Source of the DNA: CAIWTU01 sp963815135
GTDB lineage: Bacteria; Desulfobacterota; Desulfuromonadia; Geobacterales; Geobacteraceae
Reading direction: 5' to 3'
NCBI GenBank assembly: GCA_963815135.1
Contig: CAWFFO010000002.1
Span: 180,187 to 244,186, forward strand
DNA: 64,000 nucleotides
The notes under the pieces were generated by a model. The model did not search any database. It was given only the letters and a program-made list of their open reading frames with translations, and had not been told where the DNA came from. Every line of letters begins with the position of its first letter. Position 1 is the first letter of the stretch. This document shows, one piece after another, positions 44,668 to 54,328 of the stretch. Made by a program: the position numbers and the translations under genes.

Positions 44668-46062
44668 GTGGATGGACGGAAAGACAAGGAAAACAGGGAA
44701 AAAATGAAAAAGAAAATCTACGAGGAAGTAACCCTTTTCGCCAGCGTAATCAAATGGACGGTTTATGCCGCAATTGTCGGGGTGCTGGTGGGACTTGCGA
44801 CATCCGGATTTCTCCGTTCTCTCGCATGGACTACCGGGCGTTTGACACATTTTCCGAATTACTATTTTTTTCTGCCGCTCGCCATACTTGCCAGCAGCCT
44901 GCTGGTCAATCTTCTGGCCCCCGATGCGGAAGGACACGGGACTGAAAAAGTTATTGAGGCCGTCCACAAACACATGGGGAAAATTTCCTTCAGGGTTGTC
45001 CCCGTGAAACTGGCTGCAACAGTCATAACACTTGCCACCGGAGGTTCAGCCGGCAAGGAAGGTCCATGCGCCCAGATTGGAGCGGGGCTTGCGTCCGCAT
45101 TCGGCGGACTGCTGCGGCTGGATAACGTCGACCGGCGCAAGCTGGTTATCTGCGGCATAAGCGCCGGTTTCGCCACTGTATTCGGCACACCCATCGCCGG
45201 TGCGCTTTTCGGTATCGAGGTCCTTGTCCTCGGCAGGATTTTTTATGACGTTCTGTTCCCTTCATTCGTAGCGGGTATCATCGGCTTTCATGTGGCGTCA
45301 CTTGTCGGAGTTCAGTATGCCACCCATGTGACCCCGCTTGTCCCCCGGATGACCGGGGTGAGCTTCCTGGAAATGGTGTTGCTGGGCATGTGGTGCGGCC
45401 TGATCGCACTTTTCCTTATCGAGTCAATGAATTTCAGCCATAGGTTCTTCAAGAAACTCAAATGGCACTACTCCCTGAAAGCGCTTTTCGGTGGAGCGCT
45501 TCTCGTCCTGATCGGCAGGTTCCTCTCCCCCGGCTACCTCGGGCTGGGAATGGACTCCATCGACGCAGGTCTGAAAGGAGCCGTACTGCCGGGCAGCGCA
45601 TTCTTCTGGAAAAGCATCGCCACTTCCATAACGCTGGGATGCGGCGGAAGCGGAGGGATCGTCACTCCTATATTTTACATCGGCACGGCGGCAGGCAACC
45701 TGTTCGCCAGGCTGTTCCACGAACCGTATCTGGCGACATTTTCCGCAGTAGGCATGACGGCCGTACTCGCAGGCGCGGCTAATACCCCCATCGCAGCTTC
45801 CGTCATGGCTATCGAACTTTTCGGTCCCGCCATCGCCCCCAATGCCGCCGTGGCATGCATGGTAAGCTTTCTCATTGTCGGCTATCGCAGCGTATATCCC
45901 AGCCAGATCCTCGGAATTCAAAAAAGCGCGTCACACAAAATGGCAACCGGCATGCCGATCTCGGAAGTGGGGTATGCGGAACCCATGTCCCGTGATAAAT
46001 CCCTGATGGGCGTCATAGAGAGAGTAATGAAACTGTTCAACAAGAAAAATGATTCCGATTGA
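44668..46062 (+). CDS. clcA: ClC-family chloride/proton antiporter
   Basis: 464 residues, about 10-12 intramembrane helices, no CBS domains. Selectivity motifs: GSAGKEGPCAQIG (GKEGP 129-133; Glu131 corresponds to the gating glutamate of E. coli ClcA, so Cl-/H+ exchange is expected) and GGSGGIVTPIFYIG. The second half repeats the fold (TPIAASVMAIELFG). The N-terminus is ambiguous: 44668 follows GGAAG, but ATG 44704 follows AGGG and would remove a polar leader. It may support acid resistance or charge balance. Confidence 0.92.
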   Translation: MDGRKDKENREKMKKKIYEEVTLFASVIKWTVYAAIVGVLVGLATSGFLRSLAWTTGRLTHFPNYYFFLPLAILASSLLVNLLAPDAEGHGTEKVIEAVHKHMGKISFRVVPVKLAATVITLATGGSAGKEGPCAQIGAGLASAFGGLLRLDNVDRRKLVICGISAGFATVFGTPIAGALFGIEVLVLGRIFYDVLFPSFVAGIIGFHVASLVGVQYATHVTPLVPRMTGVSFLEMVLLGMWCGLIALFLIESMNFSHRFFKKLKWHYSLKALFGGALLVLIGRFLSPGYLGLGMDSIDAGLKGAVLPGSAFFWKSIATSITLGCGGSGGIVTPIFYIGTAAGNLFARLFHEPYLATFSAVGMTAVLAGAANTPIAASVMAIELFGPAIAPNAAVACMVSFLIVGYRSVYPSQILGIQKSASHKMATGMPISEVGYAEPMSRDKSLMGVIERVMKLFNKKNDSD

Positions 46063-46200
46063 CGGGAGAACGTGTCTATGGTAAATCCGCACTCAATTTC
46101 CCTACGACGATATTCGGAAAGAGAGCGGGATTGGAATGCAAACAGGAAAAAACAACAAGGTAGACCGGTCCGATCAGGGCTGAAGGAGGGAGGGAAGTTA

Positions 46201-46815
46201 ATGTTAAAACTCGCAAAAAAGATTTCTCGTGCGGCAGGATTAATTTTTCTCATTTCGATGCTGGCGGGGTGCGCGACCGACCGGAAGATAACGCTGCTTT
46301 ATCAGCCATCCGTCTTTGCCACAGGCGGTTCCGGGACCCTTTACCTCGCAGCGTCAGGGGCACGGCCAGCCTCCGGCAAAACCGACTCAGTACAATGGAT
46401 TATCGGTAAGGTCAAAAACAGTGACGGAGATACGGTTGGCGATGTTGTAACGACCATCGCTCCCGGCGACCTGATCCTGGATGCATTCAACCAGGAACTG
46501 ACCAGGGCCGGCTACAAGGTCATGAGGGTAAAAGCGCTTCCCGGCGACGTATCGAAAGGGGTAGACGTTTCCGGTCTCAATATAAACATGTTGGAAGTTA
46601 CGAGCATCATGAAGTCGGAAGGTAAAAGCAACCTGACTGTATCCCTGGAATTGTGGAAAAACGGAAAGAAATTCAAAAAACTTGATTACCAGACGGGATT
46701 CTCCGATTTTGCCTTAAAGGACCGCAACCTGCTTTTGCCGGAAATCTTGCAAAAGGCATTGCAGAATCTCATGGAACAAGCAGTTCCCGAGATAATCAGG
46801 GACATGGGCAAATAA
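46201..46815 (+). CDS. Outer-membrane-type lipoprotein, YajG-like
   Basis: 204 residues from ATG 46201, preceded by GGAGGGAGGG. Lipobox LAGC at about residue 23. The mature domain (VQWIIGKVKNSDGD, AFNQELTRAGYKVMRV, VSLELWKNGKKFKKLDYQT, EILQKALQNLMEQAVPEI) has the strand-helix order of the YajG/Lipoprotein_16 type proteins. Role unknown; it lies just after the ClC gene on the same strand. Confidence 0.75.
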   Translation: MLKLAKKISRAAGLIFLISMLAGCATDRKITLLYQPSVFATGGSGTLYLAASGARPASGKTDSVQWIIGKVKNSDGDTVGDVVTTIAPGDLILDAFNQELTRAGYKVMRVKALPGDVSKGVDVSGLNINMLEVTSIMKSEGKSNLTVSLELWKNGKKFKKLDYQTGFSDFALKDRNLLLPEILQKALQNLMEQAVPEIIRDMGK

Positions 46816-46923
46816 ACTCAGATCCCAGTTTTATGTTCACTTTGCTGCATAATCCCGGAGTGTGCCAGACAATTTGAGGTCGCATTCGGGCATGGGCTCA
46901 TAAAAGTCGGCAACTACAGTTAT

Positions 46924-47603
46924 CTAATTGTCGTCATAAATGAATTTTTTGAGCTCTTCGGTTGCCGCTTTGGACATCAGCGCGAATTTCATTCCAAATC
47001 CGGAGGAAATTTCGGATTATTCCCGTTCACCCAGGTAATCCTGCCTTGACACTCGATTTCATGTCCGTCAGGCAGGCTGAAGGCAATTTTGATAACATTA
47101 CCGGGGTCAATCCGGTAGTCGGTACTTATGAAGGCTCCGCCTATACTGATATTATGTATGGCGCATGAAACAAAATCATCCTTGAAACTAACCTCCGCCT
47201 TTAATCTGCACGGCAAGCGTTTATTTCTTCTGTCGATATCTGACAGGAATTTTCTCGCCACATCCAGAAACAAGTCTCGTCCGTAAGGTTTGGCGATAAA
47301 AAAATCGCAACCGTTCAGATAACAGCGATCCACATCATCTTTGGTATGAGTCGATGATATCAGCACAACGGGAATCTTTGAATTCATCGAATCCGATTTG
47401 ACAGCCTTGCAGCATGAAGCGCCATCCATTCTTGGCATTTGCAGGTCCATAAACACGAGATCCGGCTGCCTGTTCTTTATGACTTCCAATGCCTCCGCAC
47501 CATCTTTGGCTGTCAGTATTTTTACATTCGATTCCTGAAGATATTCCTTCTGGATTTCAAGGAACATCTGAACGTCATCGACCAGAAGGACAGTTCTCCG
47601 CAT
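46924..47603 (-). CDS. Response regulator with PilZ output (tail frameshifted)
   Basis: Start ATG 47603 after GAGGGG. REC domain residues 1-125 with phospho-acceptor Asp53 (LVFMDLQMPRMDG) and KPYG. A PilZ domain follows: RRNKRLPCR (the RxxxR c-di-GMP motif) and NISIGGAF (N/DxSxxG), both intact. The last frame ends early at 46989; one extra base near 46999-47006 restores FPPGFGMKFALMSKAATEEL and a stop at 46924-46926. It likely joins a two-component signal to c-di-GMP, for motility or surface behaviour. No kinase is adjacent. Confidence 0.87.
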
Positions 47604-47686
47604 ATCGTTGGATCCCCTCTTATGCCCTGATGAAATCATATATCAAATACCTGAATACGTGATGCCTGAACACCGGAGTGAGCAGT

Positions 47687-47881
47687 ATGCCGGAGTTAAA
47701 CGTCGCTGACATCGCAAACATGATTGTCAAGCCGGGTGAACTTCGTCGGGCTGCCTCATATTACCGGAATGCAAAAACTGAGGCATTCAGCGCAGGCGAA
47801 GGAGTGAAGGCGTCACATATTCAGGAAATATCCATAAAATTTGCCTGCACAGGTTTGCATGAGTCTGACATCGGCAGGTAA
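47687..47881 (+). CDS. Possible small protein (64 aa), unknown
   Basis: ATG 47687 follows GGAG at eight bases. The peptide begins MPELNVADIANMIVKPGEL and has one cysteine (KFACTG). No family recognised. It lies in the ~490-bp gap between the REC-PilZ gene and nifS, with nothing else supported there. Could be spurious. Confidence 0.3.
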   Translation: MPELNVADIANMIVKPGELRRAASYYRNAKTEAFSAGEGVKASHIQEISIKFACTGLHESDIGR

Positions 47882-48096
47882 TTTCCCGAAAAGATACACT
47901 TGCAATGGACATAAGTTCTGGATTTTTGCCTGGTTAATTCCTGCCGTGGCTATAAAGACTTTTAGATTTTACTGCAAGCAAAATCCAAGTCAAGCCTGCT
48001 GGTCAAAGCAACCATGATCCGCCTTGAGACGACTTTCATTACCGCCCTGTTCTCCGGAATGCCCGGTGTGCCATTGACATGCATTTTCAGGAATGG

Positions 48097-49272
48097 TCAG
48101 ATTCCGGCACTTGCCGGGCTGTCGGCCAGCTCGTTCCTGAGCCTTTCGATCAAAGGCGGCAGAAGTTCGATAACATGGTCGATATCTGCGCGGGTGTTCG
48201 TCCTGCCAAGGGAGAACCGGATGGCGCTGAGAGCCATGGTGGAATCAAGTCCCAATGCCTTGAGGACCCTCGATGCTTCCCTGCTGTCGGCCGAGCAGGC
48301 GGAGCCCGCGGACACCGCCACACCATTCAGGTCAAGTTCCACGAGCAGAAGTTCGCTGTAAACACCCTCGAACGATATGTTGAGAGTATTGGGCAGCCTT
48401 ATTTCAGGATGGCCGTTCACTTTAACCTGCGGGACCTTTTCTCTGATCCCTCTCTCAAGGGTATCACGCAGGGAACGTATCCGGGCCTGTTCCGATTCAA
48501 TGTCATTCCGCGCCATTTCACAAGCCTTGCCCAACCCCACTATCCCCGGCACGTTTTCCGTACCTGCCCGCCGCTTCCGCTCCTGCGGACCTCCATGGAT
48601 CAATGGCGGCAGATTGATTCCGTTTCTGACGATGAGGGCTCCAATCCCCTTTGGGCCATGAAGCTTGTGGCCGGAAACGGTCAGTATGTCCACCGGAATT
48701 TCCCGGAAATTTACCGGAATTTTGCCCATGGTCTGCACCGCGTCACAGATAAAGCAAACTCCCCTTTCAGCTGCGATCCCGCCTATTTCCCCTACGGGAA
48801 AAATCACTCCGGTTTCATTGTTGGCGTACATGGCCGCAATAAGAACGGTCTTGTCAGTGACAACTGATTTCAGTTCGGAAAGATCCAGCATTCCTTCACC
48901 GTCAACACCGAGGTAGGTCGCCTTGAACCCCTCCCGTTCCAAATGTCTGCAGCAGTTGAAGACGGCAGGGTGTTCAACCATTGTCGTAACAATATGCGTG
49001 CCTTTTTCCCTGCGGACGGACGCAATCCCTTTTATAGCCATATTGATCGATTCGCTGCCGCCTGATGTGAATACCACTTCCGACGGGGAACAGTTGACGA
49101 GAGCCGCAACCTGCTCCCGAGCCTTATTGACTGCGGCTCTTACCCTGCTCCCGGCCCAGTGAACGGAGGAGGGATTTCCGAAATCTTCACGGAAAAACGG
49201 CAGCATCTCTTCGAGTACTTCGGCATGGAGCGGAGTTGTAGCGTTATTGTCAAGATAGATCCTTCGCATCAT
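48097..49272 (-). CDS. nifS: Cysteine desulfurase (NifS/IscS type)
   Basis: 391 residues, PLP fold type I. PLP lysine K203 in SGHKLHGPKG, His101 in VEHPAV (ring stacking), substrate-cysteine loop with C326 in VSAGSACSADSREASRVL, C-terminal RFSLGRTNTRADID. The short loop around C326 is that of group I (IscS/NifS) enzymes that build Fe-S clusters, rather than SufS. No iscU/nifU lies beside it. ATG 49272 follows AAGGGGGAAG. A terminator-type hairpin lies 55 bases upstream. Confidence 0.95.
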   Translation of the reverse strand: MMRRIYLDNNATTPLHAEVLEEMLPFFREDFGNPSSVHWAGSRVRAAVNKAREQVAALVNCSPSEVVFTSGGSESINMAIKGIASVRREKGTHIVTTMVEHPAVFNCCRHLEREGFKATYLGVDGEGMLDLSELKSVVTDKTVLIAAMYANNETGVIFPVGEIGGIAAERGVCFICDAVQTMGKIPVNFREIPVDILTVSGHKLHGPKGIGALIVRNGINLPPLIHGGPQERKRRAGTENVPGIVGLGKACEMARNDIESEQARIRSLRDTLERGIREKVPQVKVNGHPEIRLPNTLNISFEGVYSELLLVELDLNGVAVSAGSACSADSREASRVLKALGLDSTMALSAIRFSLGRTNTRADIDHVIELLPPLIERLRNELADSPASAGI

Positions 49273-49326
49273 CTTCCCCCTTTCACGACTCTCGTTTCCT
49301 CGCGGACCCCGATTTCTTACTGCAAC

Positions 49327-49374
49327 AAAAAAACCCGCACCAATAGCGACAGTAGTCGATGTGAGTGCGGGTTT
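49327..49374 (-). terminator. Terminator or attenuator hairpin upstream of nifS
   Basis: Perfect 10-bp stem AAACCCGCAC/GTGCGGGTTT (49331-49340, 49365-49374) with a 24-base loop; on the minus strand a run of seven T (49327-49333) follows the 3' arm. It points toward nifS. What transcript it ends is unclear: the 390 bases upstream (49375-49762) hold no gene I can support, so it may stop a leader RNA. Confidence 0.7.
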
Positions 49375-49762
49375 CGTTGGGTCTGCCTACGCAGAGGATG
49401 AAGTGAGCGCCTGATAGTTGCATAATTTATTGTCCATAAATATCCTGCTAAATATCCGGCAATTATCTTTAACTATTTACTAGGAAATATATACCCATTA
49501 CAAACCGGGCGTCAAATAGATTATTCGTGTGACCTTATTGTCTTTAACAGAGCCAAACGTCTGCCTGAGCTGGGTGACGCACTGGGCAATACCATCGGCA
49601 ACTTTCGAAAGGCCTCGGAAGGCAAGGATGAGATTGAAATCAAACCCAAAGAATCGTGACATTGCGATCCTTACCGGGCACGGAAGGGAGTTCGATTGCC
49701 AACCTTGCGAAACGGAGACCTTTGAAAAATCCTCATCAAACTTTTTTGTAATAAGAAACATC

Positions 49763-49805
49763 AAAAATGCCGCATCCGAATTTAACCTCCGGATGCGGCA
49801 TTTTT
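49763..49805. terminator. Bidirectional terminator downstream of the GIY-YIG gene
   Basis: Perfect 16-bp stem (49763-49778 with 49790-49805) around an 11-base loop, with A5 and T5 ends so it works on both strands. Its minus-strand role would be to end the glmS/GIY-YIG transcripts. Confidence 0.85.
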
Positions 49806-49912
49806 GGAAATATTTCAATGACAACCATGGAATACGGAATCGGCGCGGGAATGACCTTCACTAATTACACACCCGCTGCTTATTCTCATACCGCATTCAG
49901 GCCAGGACCTAC

Positions 49913-50182
49913 TCACCCAAAACATTCAACTTCATTTCTGACCGATGAAATCAAGAGATGCTTTTCGTATTTCGTCAAATTCTTGATCTGGATCTCTCTT
50001 TTGCCGGCTGTACTCCGTGTATGGCCTTTTTCCAGGTACACGACTTCCAGAGGGCGGCGTCCGCGGAAATATCTAGCCCCGCTCCCATCCTGGTGTTGAC
50101 CGAATCTGCGCATGAGATCCGTAGTAATACCGGTGTAGAGCGAGTTATCCGAGCTGAGAATAATGTAGACTTGCCAGTTCAT
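49913..50182 (-). CDS. GIY-YIG endonuclease-domain protein (UPF0213 type)
   Basis: 89 residues from ATG 50182. The nuclease core is complete for this small group: VYIILSSDNSLYTGITTDLMRRFGQH, RYFRGRRPLEVVYLE and KREIQIKNLTKYEK, with Tyr of the YIG strand replaced to give YTGIT as usual in the YhbQ/UPF0213 family. Proteins of this kind are common in bacteria; a role in DNA repair is suggested but unproven. It lies just downstream of glmS. Confidence 0.9.
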   Translation of the reverse strand: MNWQVYIILSSDNSLYTGITTDLMRRFGQHQDGSGARYFRGRRPLEVVYLEKGHTRSTAGKREIQIKNLTKYEKHLLISSVRNEVECFG

Positions 50183-50211
50183 AGTAAACAAAAAATTATA
50201 AATTAATTCTC

Positions 50212-52042
50212 CTACTCAACCGTGACACTTTTGGCTAAATTCCTTGGTTGATCAACATCTGTACCTTTGAGAACGGCGATATGGTAGGCCAGAAGCTGCA
50301 TGGGCACGGAAAGCAATATCGGGGTCAGATATTCCCCATCACCGGGGATTTCTATGATCGTACCCGCCTTTTGCCGGATATCTTCGTCACCCTCGGTACA
50401 GCAGGCAATTACCTGGCCGCCACGGGCGATGACCTCCTCCATGTTGGAAACGACTTTTTCATAGTTTTCGTTTTTCGGCGCCAGGATGACAACGGGCACG
50501 TTTTCGTCGATAAGGGCTATGGGTCCGTGTTTCATCTCGCCGGCGGGATACCCTTCCGCATGGATGTAGGAGATTTCCTTCAGCTTGAGAGCTCCCTCCA
50601 GGGCGATGGGGTAGTTGATGCCGCGCCCCAGGAAGAGGAAATCACGGGCGTGCATGTATGTGCGGGCTATTTTTTCAATCTGCGGATTCAGCTCGAGGGT
50701 CTTGTCGAGCAAAACGGGGATGCGAATCAATGAGGCGATCATCTGCCCGCGCCTTGTCCCGGTCTATGGTGCCGATGGCGCGGCCCAGTTTGACGGTGAA
50801 AAGGTAAAGGGCGGCCAGCTGGGTGACAAAGGCCTTGGTGGAGGCCACTCCTATCTCCGGTCCGGCTTTGGTATAGATTACACCGTTGGATTCCCTGGCG
50901 ATGGAGGAATCCACGACATTGCAGATGGCTATGTTTTTAGCTCCCCGTCTTTTACCCTCGCGCAGGGCGGCCAGGGTATCTGCAGTCTCTCCGGATTGGG
51001 AAATGAGGATCATCAGGGTTTTATCGTTGACAAGCGGGTTGCGGTAACGGAACTCGGAGGCGATATCCACCTCTACAGGAATGCGGCAATGTTCCTCATA
51101 TCAGGAATTTGCCGACCAGCGCGGCATGCCAGGACGTGCCGCAGGCAACGATGCAGATCCGCTCCACTTTTGCAAGTTCCTCTGGACGCTGAGTTCAGGT
51201 CCTCCAGATAAACATTTCCTTCTTCTTCCATAAGCCTGCCTGCGATGGTTTCGCTGCACGGCACGGGGTTGCTCGAAGATCTCCTTGAGCATGAAATGCC
51301 TGTAACCACCTTTTTCCGCCATGAGCGGAGACCAGTCGATATGGCGGGCTTTCTTCTCCAGCGGCTCGCCGGCAATAGTGGAAACCCTGCCGTTCTTCGC
51401 TGAAGACAACCATTTCGCCGTCTTCCATGAAAACCATCTCCCTGGTATGGGCGATATTGCAGGAATATCAGAGGCGACAAAGAATTCCCCGTCCCCAAGG
51501 CCGATCACCATAGGTGAGCCGTGCTTGGCGGCAATAAGTATCCCGGGTTCCTTTTCACACAGGATGCAGATTGCATACGCTCCTTTGAGTTCCTGAAGGG
51601 CCAGCCTGACGGCCTTCTCAAAGCATCCGGTTTCCTTGTAGTTTTCATCGATGATGTGGGAAATGACCTCCGTGTCCGTTTCACTTTTGAAGTCACGTCC
51701 GAGGTTTTTCAACTTTACCTTGAGCTCAAGATAATTCTCAATGATTCCATTGTGAACTACAATGATAGATCCAGCCTTGTGGGGGTGTGCATTTATCTCC
51801 GAAGGGCGGCCGTGAGTAGCCCAGCGGGTATGTCCAATGCCGATCTCCCCGCTTGTGGGCACTTTTTCCAGCAGACTATACAGGTTTGCAAGTTTGCCAA
51901 CGCTGCGCCGCAGGTCGGCCCCTCCAGCGTTAATAACGCAGATCCCCGCGGAGTCATAACCCCGGTATTCCAGTTTACTCAACCCATCCAGGATGATCGG
52001 AGTCGCTTCCTTTTTTCCTATGTAACCGACTATACCGCACAT
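50212..52042 (-). CDS. glmS: Glutamine:fructose-6-phosphate aminotransferase, read with frameshifts
   Basis: The span equals ~610 codons, the GlmS length. The glutaminase domain is intact: Cys2 as nucleophile (MCGIVGYIGKKEATP), IGHTRWATHG, HNGIIENY, then a shift near 51450. The isomerase half is in other frames: SQSGETADTLAALREGK (SIS 1), ALEGALKLKEISYIHAEGYPAGEMKHGPIALI (SIS 2) and the C-terminal DQPRNLAKSVTVE. Shifts cluster at 51100-51450 and about 50745. It makes glucosamine-6-phosphate, the first step to UDP-GlcNAc; glmU follows in the same pathway. I infer sequence errors. Confidence 0.9.
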
Positions 52043-52122
52043 GTTTTCACTCCGTAAAATGTTTAAGGTTAAAACCAGTAACTAGTGACCTGTTGCCTTG
52101 AATCTTGAACCTAAAACAATTT

Positions 52123-53496
52123 TTATTTCTTTTTCAGCTTCCAGCCTTCCTTGTTCAGCTGAGGCGTTCTGGCAATGGCCAGGGAATCCGGCGGCACATC
52201 CTTCGTTACTGTTGTCCCGGCGGCGATCAGGGAATTGCGTCCAACGGTCACCGGAGCGACGAATTGCACGTCGCTTCCCACGAAGACGTCATCTTCGATG
52301 ACCGTCCGGTGTTTTTTCACTCCGTCATAATTGCAGGTTATGGTTCCGCAGCCGACATTTACCCCGCTGCCGATGGTGGCGTCACCAAGGTAAGTGAGAT
52401 GGGAGGCCTTGGAACCTTCGCCGATGATCACCTTCTTCGTCTCCACGAAGTTGCCTATCTTGACGTTCTTCATCAGCTCGGTACCGGGCCGGAGATGGGC
52501 CATGGGCCCGACCGAAACAGCATCATGCAGGGCCGAGTCTTCAAGGACCGATCCGGCCTTTACGATAACGCCGTTGCCGATTTTGCAGCGACGTATTACA
52601 GCCGAGGGTTCTATCATGCAGTTTTCACCGATTTCGCAAGGACCTTGTATGAATACATTTGGATAGACTACGCTGTCCCTGCCGATTTTTACCCCTTTGT
52701 CGATGTAGGTATTGAGGGGATCAATAATGGTGACACCGGAATACATGAGGTCTCTGTTTACCGAACTTCGCACGGCGGCATCGGCCGCTGCTAACTGCAC
52801 CCGGTCATTCACACCCATTACCTCTTCGGCATCGGCAACCGGGAACGGGATACATTTAAGTCCGGCTTCAACCGCAGCCTGGACGATGTCGGTAAGGTAG
52901 TATTCGCCTTGCGCATTGTTGTCTGACAACCCGGCAACGGCGTCAAACAGAAAACCCGACTCGACGCAGTAGATGCCGGAATTTATCTCTCTTATCTGCC
53001 TTTGCACGGGGTCGGCGTCCTTTTCCTCGACAATCCGCAGTACGGAGCCGTCATCCCCTTTTATGATCCTGCCATATCCGTAAGGATTGTCTTGAATCGC
53101 AGTCAATACCGTTAGTGCCGCCCCGCTCTGTTCGTGGCGCGCCGCCATTTCCCGCAGCGTTTCCCCCTTTAGCAGCGGTACGTCGCCGCACAAAATGAGC
53201 ACCCTGCCACTGAAACCCCCAAGGAGAGGGGAGGCGCATGACACGGCGTGGCCGGTACCCAGCTGTTCTTCCTGGATGGCAATACTGATGTCGTCCAAAC
53301 CGGAGAAATGCTCCCTGACCTTTTCCGACTGGTGCCCTGCCACGATGACTATCCTGGATGCACCCGCAAGACGCGCGGCCACCACCGGGTATTCGATCAT
53401 CGGCGCACCCCCCAGGGAATGCATAACCTTGACGAGGTCAGACTTCATCCTTGTGCCCTTGCCGGCGGCAAGAATTACAGCTGCGGTCGCCTCCAT
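52123..53496 (-). CDS. glmU: Bifunctional GlmU, UDP-GlcNAc synthesis
   Basis: 457 residues from ATG 53496, preceded by GGAGGG. N-terminal uridyltransferase domain with LAAGKGTRMKSDLVKVMHSLGG, CGDVPLL and EINSGIYCVE. C-terminal left-handed beta-helix acetyltransferase (about 250-457) with the repeated hexapeptides (IGENCMIEPSAVI, IGSGVNVGCGTITCNYDG). The enzyme acetylates glucosamine-1-P and adds UMP. The central NYDG and the Asn/Lys acetyltransferase residues are present. Intact, unlike the neighbouring glmS. Confidence 0.96.
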   Translation of the reverse strand: MEATAAVILAAGKGTRMKSDLVKVMHSLGGAPMIEYPVVAARLAGASRIVIVAGHQSEKVREHFSGLDDISIAIQEEQLGTGHAVSCASPLLGGFSGRVLILCGDVPLLKGETLREMAARHEQSGAALTVLTAIQDNPYGYGRIIKGDDGSVLRIVEEKDADPVQRQIREINSGIYCVESGFLFDAVAGLSDNNAQGEYYLTDIVQAAVEAGLKCIPFPVADAEEVMGVNDRVQLAAADAAVRSSVNRDLMYSGVTIIDPLNTYIDKGVKIGRDSVVYPNVFIQGPCEIGENCMIEPSAVIRRCKIGNGVIVKAGSVLEDSALHDAVSVGPMAHLRPGTELMKNVKIGNFVETKKVIIGEGSKASHLTYLGDATIGSGVNVGCGTITCNYDGVKKHRTVIEDDVFVGSDVQFVAPVTVGRNSLIAAGTTVTKDVPPDSLAIARTPQLNKEGWKLKKK

Positions 53497-53577
53497 GTTC
53501 AACCCTCCATATGTTCCAAAAGTATGCTTAAATTTATACAATCCGAAACGGGCAAGTCAAGGTAAATAACCTGAATT

Positions 53578-54189
53578 ATGGCCGAACAAGCTTTTTCTTT
53601 ACTTATGAAAACAGGAATTATATCATCCGTCCAGGAGGTTTATGTGGGTATTTCGGAAGATATCGCACTTTTTGAAAAAATTCTCAATGATCTGATCATC
53701 AAGTACGAGCACTATTTTCTCGGACTGGAAAAAAGAGAGCCGCAGAAACAACTCGATGAGGTGGAAAGGCTTGCGCGAAAATATGTCGGCAGCGACATAA
53801 TAAATACGATGCACACCTTCAAATACAACTCGCTGAAAGCCAGACTGATAAGCTACAAGCAGTACTGGCACAGGACCTTGAGGCTCATCGAAGAGGGTAA
53901 ATACTCCCGTGACAGGTTCAAGATGGATATCCACGCGAAATCCGCTCCCGCAAAACCGGAAGGAAGCGAAACTGCCGAAACCAACGAGATGGAACAAATC
54001 TACCGGCAGTTTGTCCAGGCCCGCAGGGAATGCAATCTGCCGGTTGACAATGTTAGCAGGGAAAAGGTGGCTGAAATCGTCGAAAAACATAAACGCGCCG
54101 CTTTGGAAAAATACCGCTGTTCCGATGTCGAACTGCGCTTTGCCGTGGAAAACGGAAACCTCAAGCTGAAAATACGCCCTAAGAAGTAA
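53578..54189 (+). CDS. MXAN_5187-like cytoplasmic protein, coiled coil
   Basis: 203 residues. Mostly helical, with a coiled coil (FEKILNDLIIKYEHYFLGLEKREP, LDEVERLARKYVG) and a C-terminal strand-rich end (DVELRFAVENGNLKLKI). The stretch LEKREP...NSLKARLISYKQYWHRTLRLIEEG matches the MXAN_5187 C-terminal-domain family known from myxobacteria and Geobacter; function unknown. It sits between glmU and the cytochrome gene, divergent from glmU. Confidence 0.75.
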   Translation: MAEQAFSLLMKTGIISSVQEVYVGISEDIALFEKILNDLIIKYEHYFLGLEKREPQKQLDEVERLARKYVGSDIINTMHTFKYNSLKARLISYKQYWHRTLRLIEEGKYSRDRFKMDIHAKSAPAKPEGSETAETNEMEQIYRQFVQARRECNLPVDNVSREKVAEIVEKHKRAALEKYRCSDVELRFAVENGNLKLKIRPKK

Positions 54190-54328
54190 TTCCCCAAACC
54201 CGCCTCCCCCTTTGATCTACCATCAGTTGCATTTCACAACATCCTTTATATAATTCTAATTATACCCTCCATATGGTGCTCAAGCACTTCTATTCCGCAC
54301 GTCAAATCCACTGAAACGGGAGTCTTAC

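Noticed and set aside
49498..49864. ORFs on both strands between nifS and the GIY-YIG gene
   Set aside because: They overlap the bidirectional terminator and match no family; treated as non-coding.
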